This document shows positions 40,682 to 51,712 of a stretch of DNA of 64,000 nucleotides, in pieces. Under the pieces are notes generated by a model, which was not told the DNA's origin, ran no database searches, and was given only the letters and a program-made list of their open reading frames with translations. This stretch comes from Cloeon dipterum (lineage: Eukaryota; Arthropoda; Insecta; Ephemeroptera; Baetidae). Numbering within the stretch: the first letter of the stretch is position 1; each line of letters opens with the position of its first letter. The translations under genes were made by a program, and so were the position numbers. The DNA lies in the NCBI RefSeq assembly GCF_949628265.1, contig NC_088787.1, positions 13,816,501-13,880,500 on the forward strand, in the 5' to 3' direction.

Positions 40682-41983
40682 TTTGGTCCTTTTATTATCA
40701 GAAGGAAACCAAAATGTAGATCAGTATATATGCTATATGCACAGGCAAACTCAAAACCAAAACAATAATCCATACGCAGATTCGTTCATATGGAAGCCCA
40801 GGCAGAATGCACGAACAACCAGCGCGCGCTTTCTAGGTAAATTAATTTAGCGGGCAAAGCGTTGCACACACAGAAGCCAATCAGCGTTGAGTGTCGATTT
40901 GGTCTCCAGACGCCACCGCAGACCGCACACTACTGCATTGCTTCCTTACCTCACGATCGGTAATTTCATTATTGTTGTCTCGCACTCTGTTCCGGCTAAA
41001 ATATTCGCCGAAATCACTCTTGAGATCAAAACAACGAGATAGTCGTGACAGTGAATGTAGAAGAAAACGGACTACATCTTCTTAATAATAAATTACCGAC
41101 TCTTGTTGGAAACACAATAAGCAAGGTTAGTTCCTAAATAAGTGTTGATTATGTATTTTTTGTTTGTGTCAATGCATGTCCCGAATTTTAAGTGCGCGCA
41201 GTTATATTTGCGAAGTCACACATGTAAATAATTGAAGATAAACTGTGTAAATGTATGTACATGCACACATGATAATGCATGAACATGCATGCATGAATGT
41301 ACTTTGTGCATGTTTCGTAAATGCATGTACTTTGTGCATGTGTAAATGGATAATTATATAATGACATAGATATGCACAAAAAATGCATATTGCACATACA
41401 TGCATGTACATATTGCATTTATTTACATGCATGTACATAATGCATTTACATGCATGTATGTACATAATGCATTTACATGCATGTATGTACGTAATGCATT
41501 TACGTGCATGTATGTACATTAATGCATTTACATGCATGTATGTACGTAATGCATTTACGTGCATGTATTTACATAATGCATTTACATACATGCATGTACA
41601 TAATGCATTATTTACTTGCATGTATGTACATAATGCATTTACATGCATGTAAATATGTACATAATGCATGTACATGCATGTGTACATAATGAATGCACGT
41701 GCATGTGTACATAATATTGCATGAATATTGCACATACATTTACATGCATGAATGAATATGCATACTTAATTAAAGCACTGAATTCTGACCAAAAGTCTCA
41801 ATTGGATTGTTATTTTTGTTGATTTTATTCTGTGTGCATGTTTTTGCTCAGCAGTGCAAAAAAGAATCAGAAACAGCAATAATGAATACTTAAATTTTGT
41901 TAATTATTTCGTCAATTTCATTTGTAAATGAATATGTTTTATTTATTTCTAATTCATAGGTTGCTCCAGTTAAACTTTTAATC
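40682..41983. promoter_or_regulatory. divergent spacer between the two element genes
   Basis: A 1.3-kb spacer between the two start codons. It must contain both promoters if the genes are expressed. A possible 5' untranslated exon of the BEN gene ends at a donor-like AGCAAG|GTTAGT near 41126, with an acceptor ATTCATAG just before 41960. The spacer also contains the 27-bp minisatellite. No TATA box is assigned. Confidence 0.5.
41240..41750. repeat. 27-bp minisatellite, ACATAATGCATTTACATGC type
   Basis: Repeats of about 27 bases built from ATGCAT, CATGCATG and TATGTACATA. Units vary by one or a few bases. Because the unit is nearly self-complementary and stop-poor, long but meaningless open frames occur on both strands. 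It lies in the divergent spacer of the inner transposon. Confidence 0.9.
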
Positions 41984-44900
41984 ATGACGAGCCAATCTCG
42001 ACCTTCACCAGAGAAGGCTAATCAAGAAGGACGTAATTACGTCGTTATTGAATGGTTCCAGTCGAAAAAAACGCAAGTTTGTTTGGTTGACGAAGTAAAC
42101 AATATGGATGATCCCCCAAAAAAAGGAACCAAGAAGTACAACGTGATTTCTGGAAAAGATAAAAGTGGCAGGCTTGAAACAAAACCAGCTCTGATTTTAC
42201 ATGGCCCAGGTAATTTTTAGTTTTTAACCATCTCTTAAGTAAGTTTTGTTTTTATTAATAATTATTTGTTAAATTAGGCACTTTTTGTGAAATGCAAGAG
42301 ATGGAAAAATTGAGGAAACTTGACGCTGACTGTGTTTTCCCTGGAGAGAGACCCAAAAGGATCCGAAGGTTGCCTGCCAAAAATTTAGAAACTGCCGATG
42401 AGGAAGATAGACCGAGATCTCCGTCAAAGAAAATGGGGAAAAAAGCGGTATATATAAATATATCTATATATTTTTATCAATTGTGTTGCATGTTTCATTA
42501 TATTAATTTCTAGCATGGAACCAGTAACATGCAAATTGATCTGTTAAATGCAATATCAAGAGCTAAAGAGGTGAATTTGCCAAGCGATGAAGACGAAAAC
42601 AACACCTCTCTTGATGGTCCAGGAGCCACTCAAGAAAATCTGGGCAAAGAACGCAAGAAAGCGAGCAAGAAATGCAGTACTCAAGAGAAAAGGGCGCCAA
42701 AGACGAACACTGTGACTAAGACTGGAGCTGCTAATAAGGACACCACCACCCAGAAAGTCAATATTCACAGTTCCCAAGAGAGGAGCAGGCCTCTGGCCAA
42801 ATCCGCTGGTTCCATGAGGCTGGACGGAGGTCGTGGAAATAACAGGCCGACTGCTGGATCGTCTAAGATGTAATGATATCAAATTATTTGATTTTTGCAA
42901 TTGGTAATTTTGTTTCTACAAATGAAAGGCCTGAGAAAGGAAAGGAGAAGGTTCAGTTTACTGAGAGTTTAGCAGCAGGAACCGGTGATGGAGAAGATAG
43001 CGACACCTCTTTTGATGGTCCAGGAGCAACCCAAGAAAATGTGGGCAAAGAAAGCAAGAAAGCAAGCAAGAAATACAGTACTCAAGAGAAAAGGGCGCCA
43101 AAGACGAACACTGTGACTAAGACTGGAGCTGCTAAGAACACCACCACCCAGAAAGTCAATATTCACAGTTCCCAAGAGAGGAGCAGGCCTCTGGCCAAAT
43201 CCGCTGGTTCCATGAGGCTGGACGGAGGTCGTGGAAATTACAGGTCGACTGCTGGATCGTCTAAGATGTAATGATATCAAATTATTTGATTTTTGCAATT
43301 GGTAATTTTGTTTCTACAAATGAAAGGCCTGAGAAAGGAAAGGAGAAGGTTCAGTTTACTGAGAGTTTAGCAGCAGGAACCGGTGATGGAGAAGATAGCG
43401 ACACCTCTTTTGATGGTCCAGGAGCAACCCAAGAAAATGTGGGCAAAGAAAGCAAGAAAGCGAGCAAGAAATGCAGTACTCAAGAGAAAAGGGCGCCAAA
43501 GACGAACACGGTGACTAAGACTGGAGCTGCTAATAAGGACACCACCACCCAGAAAGTCAATATTCACAGTTCCCAAGAGAGGAGCAGACCTCTGGCCAAA
43601 TCCGGTGATTCCATGAGGCTGGACGGAGGTCGTGGAAATTACAGGTCGACTGCTGGATCGTCTAAGATGTAATGATATAAAATTATTTATTAAAATTTAG
43701 CTTTTTCAATTGGTAATTCTATTTTACACATGTCACAGGCTTGAGAAGGAGCATGACGAAGATGCTGACAGCACAGATCATCGTGAAGTTGAGACACATT
43801 CATCCGAAGAAAGACGGCGTCAGATTCAAAGAGGTAAAAATTATAAATGATCATTTTTTATATTATGCACTTAAATTTAATTCTTAGAGTGGTCATCTGA
43901 TGGCCTTTTTTCTGATTGGGATGACGCTGTCGTTCAAGGTGCGATAAATATATATCTGTTAGCGGGCAAAATAAGGGCTATTCACCCAACTGTTTAATTG
44001 ATTTTTATTGTAGGTGAGAGCAGTCACGAGGTTGACCCTTTACCATCAAGGTCGTCTCAGTTTGTGGGTAAAAAACCAAGTCTGGCCAGTGAAGGTGAAG
44101 TTTTGTTTTTTATTTATTTTTATGTATATAATAAATCTCAAATTTAGACCGATCTTGTTGCTGCTCAGTGGAAATGCTACAGTTAATTCACGTGCTGGAT
44201 AGCAAAATTGACCTGCTCCTTAAGTCCAGTGCTGCTATGAGAGGAACGCAAGCTGCTTCCGATGAACCTGATTTGCTACAGATTGTGTGCAACAATTACG
44301 TAAGTCAATTTTAATTTCAGTTTTCATATCATATTTTGATCCCAAATTTCATGATACAGAACTACATCGGCAATGGCTACGTGCTCCTGAGAGGAAGATA
44401 CGCTTCGGTTGATATGTACACGAGTCAGCGTCCTGCGAGATTTGTCACTCAAATGACAAAGGCCGTGTTTGGAGATGACATTTTGAGCAGGTCCCGTCTG
44501 AATGCTGAGCGAGGAGACTTCCTTGCACTTGACTGCAAGCTCGTTGAGTGCATTTTCCGTAAGTGCCTCTCTCTTCTCCTTTTGGTTATCTGAATACTTA
44601 ATTCTTTAGAGCTTGCTTTCACTGTGGTTATTATATGTTAGATTTTTTAGGCAAAAATATGCAGCTAATTTCAGGTCTGAGAAATTTTGAGATGGCTAAA
44701 TTAATGTTGTACAGTTTGAGAGAGCGCAAAACACGTAGTTTTTCTTTGAAAATTTCACCATTTGCCATTTATTATCCTAAATCACGTGTAGGAGTTTTAA
44801 ATTTTAAAATGCTTTGAGTTTAAAAAAAACCGAAAAGTCAATAAAGATAATTATTATTTTACGTGTTTATTATTTTTCTGTTTTGCTGCATGAAAGAATT

Positions 44901-45566
44901 TATTCTGTGAGGTGATTGATTATATTAAATCATATGAGCATAAAGGTAATCTTGCAAAACTTTTCTAATTTTAGTAAGCCAGAGAGCGTACTGCGAGATG
45001 AACAATCTCACCCCACTGACTATGGCAGCAACCAGAAGAATCGTTTCGAATGTTTGTCAGCGTGCTAATCCCAACACAAGTGTGTGGACCAGCCATGGCT
45101 ATCGACAGTTGACAGAAGTTGTTCCCACTGCTGACTGTGATGATGGTGAGTAATTATTTAAATTGTGATCCTTTCTTTTAAATCTATATATTACTAGAAT
45201 TGCTCAATGAAAGTAGAAATAATAGTACCACATTAAAATACGCATTAATTAATTTTTTAAAAATTGCCTTTCTAATTTGATACAATATCGTAAACAAATC
45301 AGAGCCCTTTTAACAAATTGTTTTTATGCCGAAAATATCATACTTTCCGGCCAATCATCATTGAATCGTCGAGATAGATGCATATCATTGATTTTGTTTC
45401 TGGTTTCTGTGACGGTTTATTTGGATGGCAAAGATGAACCTGTTTTTTTTTAATTTTTGGGATTAGGCTATGGCAAATTTATCAGGAAAACGCGAGTTGC
45501 ACTTTTTTTAAATTAATGTACATCTCAATTGATTTGTTTTTAGCTAGCCACACAGACACAGAATGA
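41984..45566 (+). CDS. BEN-domain protein encoded by the transposon
   Basis: Twelve exons in consistent phase: 41984-42209, 42278-42447, 42514-42869, 42929-43267, 43327-43668, 43739-43833, 43888-43938, 44014-44094, 44148-44299, 44360-44558, 44975-45145 and 45544-45566, about 734 aa. The N-terminus (VVIEWFQSKKTQVCLVDEV) resembles the short N-terminal segment seen in some BEN-type proteins, but I cannot name it. Residues about 133-477 are three tandem low-complexity Lys/Thr/Ser/Glu-rich exons. Exons 10-11 (about 605-705) encode a BEN-like fold: IGNGYVLLRGRY...RFVTQMTKAVFGDDIL...LALDCKLVECIF. BEN domains bind DNA or chromatin partners in cellular factors. Its position suggests an accessory DNA-binding role in transposition, which is inference. 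Very short last exon (ASHTDTE). Confidence 0.75.
42514..43724 (+). repeat. tandem exon-intron triplication inside the BEN gene
   Basis: Exons 3, 4 and 5, together with the following introns, are copies of a 398-bp unit (exon starts 42929 and 43327). Copies 2 and 3 are nearly identical in exon and intron. Copy 1 diverges at its 5' part, where its exon begins with unrelated codons. The coding part includes FDGPGATQENVGKESKKASK and ends GSSKM. All three keep the same splice phases, so copy number can change without breaking the frame. Confidence 0.92.
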
Positions 45567-45631
45567 TCCGCAGCTTATGAGGTGAGAAGTTACTCCAAAA
45601 AGTTTATTTTTGTATTTTGAAAATCGGTATC

Positions 45632-45637
45632 AATAAA
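45632..45637 (+). terminator. candidate poly(A) signal of the BEN gene
   Basis: AATAAA 66 bases after the TGA at 45564-45566. Confidence 0.45.
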
Positions 45638-46379
45638 ATACAGCAATTTAGGTTCCTAAAAATGCAAATTTTATTCAAAATATTGCCATTTATGGTTTTC
45701 AAGCAAAGCTGTTTCATATGTTTAAGCAATATTATCGCTCAATCTTATTTAATAATTTTAATTAATTTATTCTTTAATTATTTTCTCGTTTGCATTTCAT
45801 GAGTTCATTAATTTTGGAATTTTCTGTAAGAGCAAAGACACCTAAGACAGGCAAAAACTTTAAAGCAGCAAAACATTTCCTTTTATTGAGAAAAAAAATG
45901 AGCTTTTTTAGATCATGTAATTAACACACAGCTTTTATGAATTTAATACAAGGCTTAAAAACGTATTAGTGAATTTAAATCCCCTGTTCAGTTATAACGC
46001 GCTTGGCTTGGCTAGATAGCATATTTCTTGCTTCTTGCTCATTACCACTTCCATTATTGCATAAAAAACATGCTCTTTTTTGGTTGCAGTTATTAACGAA
46101 CAAGAAATATGCATACTTGAGCCATTCTGGCTCATTTTTATTTTCGATCGCTCATTTATTTGGAACATTCCTGCTCTCCACCTCAGTTCTCGTGATTTGC
46201 TGGCTAAGGCGTGCATATTTCTTGCATGTAAACGCTTTTTGCTTTTTATTGCCTCCTCATATTGTTGCAATAATGCAAGCGTTAATGTGCAATAAAAATG
46301 AATTGACTGTCAAGTCAGTGCTAGCGCGTTTCAGCAGTAAATGGGATTAAAAAAAACTAATTTGAATCAAACGGGAGGG

Positions 46380-46782
46380 AGTACAGAGCTGCAATTGTGA
46401 GCATGAATGAGCCAGAATAATCCTAGAAACGAACTGAGGTTGCGAGCAACAATGTTTAAAAAAGTGTCTATATATGAGCGAGCAACAGAGGCGTTTTTGA
46501 GCGAGTAGCTTGAGCAGATAAAAGCACCTTTGAGCGATAAAAAGCACAAATGAGCCAGAAAAATCCTAGCGAGCAAGAAAGAGCCAATATGTTCCATATA
46601 CGTGCCTAAATGAGCGAGCAACAAAAGCGTTTTTGAGCGAGCAGCAAGGGCAGCAGAAAGCAGCATTGAGCGAAAAATAGCAGAAACGAGCCAGGAACCG
46701 AACTTAGGTTGCGAGCAAGAAAGAGCAAGAATGTCCCAAATACGTGTGTAAATGAGCGAGCAAGAAAGAGCGGCAAAAAGCC
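46380..46782 (-). repeat. right subterminal repeat array
   Basis: Repeats of GAGCGAGCAA, GAGCAAGAAAGAGC and TTGCGAGCAA, the inverted counterpart of the left array. A related block in the opposite orientation (GCTCATTTATTTGGAACATTC near 46150) lies further inside, so the right subterminal region is partly palindromic. Confidence 0.8.
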
Positions 46783-46802
46783 GCTCAGAATTTTCTGCTG
46801 GG
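46783..46802 (-). repeat. terminal inverted repeat, right end of inner element
   Basis: Ends ATTTTCTGCTGGG, the inverse of the left terminus, and is followed by the duplicated ATG. Confidence 0.85.
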
Positions 46803-46865
46803 ATGGGTCCATACCAGATCTTTTTTTCTTCCACAGTTACTGCCACTGGGAGAGGTTTTGGGCAT
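46803..46865 (-). pseudogene. N-terminal fragment of the hAT transposase (21 codons)
   Basis: ATG at 46865, then 21 codons ending GRKKDLVWTH, the usual start of a BED-finger hAT transposase (basic stretch plus VW). The last codon, CAT, is the 3-bp target duplication of the nested element. Deleting that element and one ATG/CAT copy brings this fragment next to the BED finger at 35347, but with one surplus base (35348), so the two parts are out of frame as sequenced. Confidence 0.75.
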
Positions 46866-47439
46866 TCTTATGTTGCACAGTAAAATATAACCCCGGTGAT
46901 ATTCTATTATGCAAAAAGCAAACTAAACAGTGTTCACCTAATACAGCGAAAGACAAACTACTGACTGAAATTGGTAATATTTTGTTCTCCCTCCCTTTCT
47001 TAAGTGCATTGCATTGCTCTATGAAACCGTGTTCTAATGCAACGAGGAGTATGCTACGAACATGTTCCGCTTTGTCTGCGTCCGCGCCTTCAATCCACTT
47101 TGTATAATATTTCTCTCTCCTCCCGTCCTCCCTCCCTCAAACCAGAGACAGGAGACCAGATCGAATAGAAAATAACCATCAACTTGTGTCGCTAGGCTAG
47201 AGCCGCTAGAGCAACGGTATGGTTTCTCATACATAAAACAAACCATAATTTATATTTAGAATATTCAAAAAACAATTTTGTGGTTTATGGCAGAACTAGT
47301 ATCCAGCTCATTTTATCATTTTATGCCTTAAAATTCGACTGATTTAAAAAATGCCAATTAAAGCCTGGCAAAAATTGCTTGGTTTCATCCGGTTTTAACC
47401 GCCCCGGCAAAAACCGGCTGGTCGAAATGGCGAACACTG

Positions 47440-47559
47440 GCTGTAAATATTTTTATAGTAGAAATGTCCTTTTTTGATTATTGCAAATTGTAGAACAAAT
47501 TGCTGCATCCAACAATTCAAATAATTTTAATTATCTTGCTGTATATCGATCCACTTTAA
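47440..47559. repeat. dispersed repeat R, right half split by the hAT element
   Basis: Starts with the second GCTGTAAA and matches the reverse complement of 51713-51835 through TTTTTTGATTATT, AATTGTAGAACAAATTG, GCATCCAACAATTCAAATAA and GATCCACTTT. Confidence 0.8.
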
Positions 47560-49164
47560 AACACTGTCGGTGACACATTGCTGATTTGGTGACTGCTTAC
47601 TGCTCCGGTTTAAAAGCGAGGTGCATTTTTAATTAATTCGATGCTAAACTTGAAAGTCCTAAGAAGATATATATTCGTTTCAATTCACATAGCAGCCACT
47701 AGTTTCTTCTTGTGTAATTTTAATGAAAAACCCAAACTCATTATAACCACGAAAAAGCAGCGCACTCTCTACTCTATATCCGTTCGACAAAAACGAAAAA
47801 GAAATCTACAAGCTTTTTGTATATACAATAATGTTTACGCACGCCAATTTTTATTTTAATGTAATGACCTACACGGGTAGACGAATATTTTAAATCAAGT
47901 TGGAACATTTTATTTATAATTCTATATTGTCTATTTTTTAATTCCTCGATGACAACTATCGTTTTATGGTACTATTGAGAAATAAGATCAAATTTCGAAA
48001 TAAATGAGGGATTAAATTGAATGCCTGTTATTTGTACCACTAATATTGTATATTATGGTGTATATACGTTTGAAAAGGAGAACTGGGATGTATGGGAATT
48101 GAAATAGTTATGTTAAGCTCTAATGTTGTTTATAAAGTTGAGAGTGATTAAGAAGCTATTTTCATTGAAATTTACTAACTACCGTTAGAATACATGAAAA
48201 CATAATTAATAAGCAATTTAACTTTAGCTCGTGTTTCATGTTACAAAGAGCATGGTTGAGAAATGAATTAATAATTGTTGTATGTTCGTTTAATTGCGGC
48301 GCTTATTGCGTGCGATACAGTTCACGGGGAGCTGCACGTAGCTAATTAACGAAAGTGGCAAAAATCGACTTTCGGGCGAGGCCGCGCGAGCATGCATTAA
48401 ATCTGATACGCCTACTCGCGGTGAACACGAATTTAATGAAAAACTTCCGCCGGTTGAATCCGTCGACGTGATCATAAATTTATTGCGTCACTTGAGCCAT
48501 CACCATCGCCGTCCACGTCCAGAGAACCCAATCTGGTGGTGCATGCGAGCGTATAGAGGCATTTGATTGCTCGCTGCTGTTTTTACTGCTGCGCAGCTAG
48601 CAATTGGAGAGCTGGAGAGCGAAGTAAAAGCTTATTTGGCTGTGCGCGAATCAATTTAACGAACGCCGCCGCGTTTGAGCAAAACGCGAGAGAGGCAAAA
48701 TTTGCGCTCGTCGAACGGCTTGTTGAAAAATTGAAAACCTTTTTGCACTGCACGCGCGGGCTCTGCTAAAACACAGCCTCTTTTGCGCTGCTATTCTCTG
48801 TTTATGTGTGTGTGTACATACAGGGTTTATGACAAAAGCAGCAGCGTGCACGGCTTTTGTTGACGCGTTCTTTTCAATTTGCCTGCTGTGGATTGTTTTA
48901 ATAATTAAAATAACGGTCTCCTGAGCTTTTAATACTGCACGAGAACACCAAATGAAATTGGACTTAAAATGATTATTTTAGCTCACTGTGACGAGAACAC
49001 TAAAATTTCATTGTACTGAGAATACATTATCTTAAAGTAGAGTGCTTTACAGGCAGACAATTAAAAATATTTTGCATTTTGTTAACTATAGAGGTAGTTC
49101 ATTGAGTTTGTTGTTTGTGAAATTTAGCCAGAGTTTATCTCTAAAATGTCCAATAATGAAATCA
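47560..49164. other. intergenic, no gene found
   Basis: AT-rich with a somewhat GC-richer block at 48300-48780. Open frames are short and lack domains or splice context. Nothing specific is called. Confidence 0.5.
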
Positions 49165-49470
49165 GGACCGAGGAACAGTTTAATTTCAAAAATTTCTATT
49201 GATTTTGAACCCTTTTCGTCAAAATATATCCAAATGTGTGCAAATTATGAGCTAAAATCCCCTTAATTAAGAAATAAATGGTAACTTTACAATATAGAGA
49301 CAACTTATGCCCGCCGCTTGATTAGCAAGCAAATGTTCGAGCCGATTTTCTTAAAAATTTAAACGGTGTAACCTAAGATATTTTTAGTTTATTTCTTCAC
49401 TTTTAGATAGTATTTCAATTATAAAGGTAAAAAGGATTTTCACAAATTTTCTGTAAAACTTTTTACTTGC
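49165..49470 (+). repeat. dispersed repeat family X, copy 2
   Basis: Shares the blocks described for 12536-12805, including GGACCGAGGAACAGTTT and CACAAATTTTCTGTAAA. Confidence 0.6.
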
Positions 49471-50239
49471 ATAAAATTGAAAAAGCATAAAATGGCGCAG
49501 TTAGGTTAGCAGCCCAAATTTTAGTATCTTTACGGAACATGAATTTCGAGAGTGCATTCCTATTAAAAACGGTCCGCTTGGCACACACCACACACGAGAA
49601 GAATGTGCCGCTTTATAATACTCTCCGCAGCTTCCACATCGTAATCAATTTCTCTCTAGACGCGGAAATGAACGGCGGCACTTTTCTCCGCCCGGCGCAG
49701 AGGAGGAAGAAATTCACGCACCGTGCAAATGATAATTAGCTTTTCTGCGTTCCTCCCAAAAGTGGCTCAATTAAGTCGGATTTAAGGCTGGGAATAATGC
49801 ATGGGCGAAAAGTTTGGGTCGTGACACGGAATAGCAGTTTGTGTTTCCATGCGCGCTCGCTGCTCACTCGCCCGACGTCATTCATTAATTTTTGCGGTCC
49901 CCAACCTACGGCATTCGCACTCTCGGTCCCCACATCCCATATATACCCCGGCCTCATCCAACGCGGCTGCGTTAATTATTAATTTAGAAAACAAACAAAA
50001 CGGCCCGGCTTTTCTTTCTCTCTTAAAAGCAGTTAAGCTTTATTATTCAAATGGCGCTGTGATTTTGGCGCGTACATTTGCATTAAAGTGCCTATCCGGA
50101 AGCAGTGAAAGTTTAATCCGCATCTCTACTTAGGTGAGGCGTGAAATTTTTGTATGTTATGCAAGGATAAAAACAATTAGTAGTAGTAATTTTACAGCTC
50201 ATAAAAAAGAGGAGTTATAAAAATTCTTTCATGAATAGT
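49471..50239. other. intergenic, no gene found
   Basis: Mixed composition. A TATATA string sits near 49940 with no downstream coding exon. Nothing further is supported. Confidence 0.45.
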
Positions 50240-50476
50240 TAGAGGTCTCACAATCAGCCGCGAGATTTAAGGCGGCGGCTGGCAGAACTATGGCTTAGCC
50301 GCATATTTTTGCCTTGCTGCGGCTAGTCATTTTCATCGGCGGCTGGCGCGGCTGTCAATATTTTAAACGTCAAGTTTGATGGTGCTTCAGACATTTTTTC
50401 TCCTGGGCTTTTTAATTTTTTGACCCTTTTTCATCAGCGGCTGGCGTGGCTGGCGCAGCTTACAATTAGCCAGATG
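50240..50476. mobile_element. MITE copy 2, AGAGGTCTCA family, 3' end missing
   Basis: Starts TAGAGGTCTCA and follows the family interior (CAGCCGCGAGATTT, GGCGGCTGGC, TTTTCTCCTG, TTTTTAATTTTTTGACCC) but loses similarity after GGCGCAGCTTA. The terminal GGCTGAGACCTCT is absent. Confidence 0.75.
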
Positions 50477-51712
50477 ATTTCATCAACTTAATGCTAAATA
50501 ATGTTTTTTTAAATCCACGGGCGTGTGACGCATCCTTCCCTGATATGCTATGATTAAAAACAATATTTGGAATAAAACCAGTACTTAAAACTCAACCCCA
50601 TCCGGACACCTTATATAAGCAGAAATAAATAAATAAAATTTGTGCTGGGCGCCCGCGTTATCCGCTAAGCGGTGAAAAAAAGCGGTCTCATATCACACAG
50701 GCGAGGTTATAAAAAAACATTACTGATCATTGCTACATTCTGGAAGATTTTAGATCGTCGTTCCATACGTAGAAATTTGTAGAAACTCTCTTAATTTTTT
50801 TCAGCAATTCACGTCCAAGCCCTTAAAACGCTGAATTGTCTCACAGTAAGCCATATATCGCAATATTTGTGCTTCCCTCTATTTTGCACCAAAACTTGCA
50901 TTTCCCTCCCTATTTATTATGCAGTTTCAATTCTGCAATGAGAAATCTCTTTTGATTATTTTCCCTAACCGAAAAAGTAGTCTAAACACGATATAAAATA
51001 AAAGCAATTTCCAAGAGAGAGTGTTGCAAATAATCCCGGCTCGAAATCCGCTGCGGACGTGGAAAACGATATCCTTCGCGCGCGTGTGTGTGCATTTGTG
51101 GTGAGCTGCGAGGTGAGGATGGATAAAGTTTTGTGTGCACCGGAATGATCACTGGGATGAGAATAATTTTATGCTGCTGCGCGGAGAGAAGCAATTGCCC
51201 ACGGGTGTGTGGAACGAGACACAAAGCTTGGAAAGGATCTTTACTTCTCATCAGGATGGCATATATATGTTTTGTTTTATAGTCAAACACTCCAGGAGCG
51301 GTGCCGCGCGCTCAATCTACAGTAGTTATGTAACCTGCACACTTGGTAATGGATATTTTAAAAGATATCGCTCCATCATGCCCTTCTTAAGGTGTTATGA
51401 AACTCGTCCAAGATGTTTTTCAATATGCATGATGGACGAGAAAACTTACCATACATTATATATGTCACTTATAAAATGCTTTGCTTGCAAAAATTTGTGC
51501 TCAACCCCGTGGAAAAAATATTCAGCATAAAAATAAATTTGTAGGACATCCAATCCAAGCAAATCTTTCAAGTCTATCGGGTTTTGTGATATTTTTTGTT
51601 TCTTTTTATTCTAGAGACTATACAGAGATCAGCACATTATGTTTAGCAAAAGATGATATGATGGTATGACTAAATCTGAATGGAGCTTAATTACTGTGAG
51701 AATTCAGAGCCA
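50477..51712. other. intergenic, no gene found
   Basis: AT-rich with a GC-richer patch at 51000-51320. The open frames do not show a domain. Confidence 0.45.

Larger units (their letters stand above)
35352..46802. mobile_element. CACTA/EnSpm-type transposon carrying TNP2-like and BEN-domain genes
   Basis: An 11,451-bp element. The left end CCCAGCAGAAAATCTTGAGC and right end (reverse complement) CCCAGCAGAAAATTCTGAGC form the terminal inverted repeat. ATG is duplicated outside. Both ends have hundreds of bases of subterminal TTGCTC/GAGCAA repeats in inverted orientation. Inside are a minus-strand TNP2-like transposase (35997-40681) and a plus-strand BEN-domain gene (41984-45566), transcribed away from a shared 1.3-kb spacer with a minisatellite. 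Both genes are open in every exon I could join, so the copy looks complete and perhaps recent. Family assignment rests on the transposase, the 3-bp duplication and the subterminal repeats. The ends are not CACTA. Confidence 0.85.
32317..47439 (-). mobile_element. hAT DNA transposon, interrupted by a nested element
   Basis: The termini are CAGTGTTCG at left and CGAACACTG at right, with subterminal CCGGTTTTAACCG and AGCCGGC-type motifs at both ends and an 8-bp GCTGTAAA duplication outside. Removing the nested 11,451-bp element leaves about 3.7 kb, a normal autonomous hAT size. It carries one minus-strand BED-finger/hAT transposase gene. It was inserted into dispersed repeat R. The intact relative of R at 51713-52056 has a single CTGTAAA at the matching place, a paralogous empty site. 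Confidence 0.88.

Noticed and set aside
41202-41735. Long open frames on both strands rich in Met, His, Cys and Tyr
   Set aside because: They are translations of the 27-bp minisatellite and have no independent coding support.
41240-41750. CRISPR-like regular repeats
   Set aside because: Repeats are contiguous without unique spacers, in a eukaryotic transposon.
43367-43576. Antisense open frames repeated near 42556, 42969 and 43367
   Set aside because: They are antisense copies of the triplicated BEN-gene exon; their repetition only reflects the duplication.
46367-46846. Minus-strand 159-codon frame
   Set aside because: It is mostly subterminal repeat read through into the hAT flank, and its final part is a wrong frame of the hAT N-terminus.
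48290-48850. Possible gene in the GC-richer block
   Set aside because: Short frames on both strands without domain, splice or start support.
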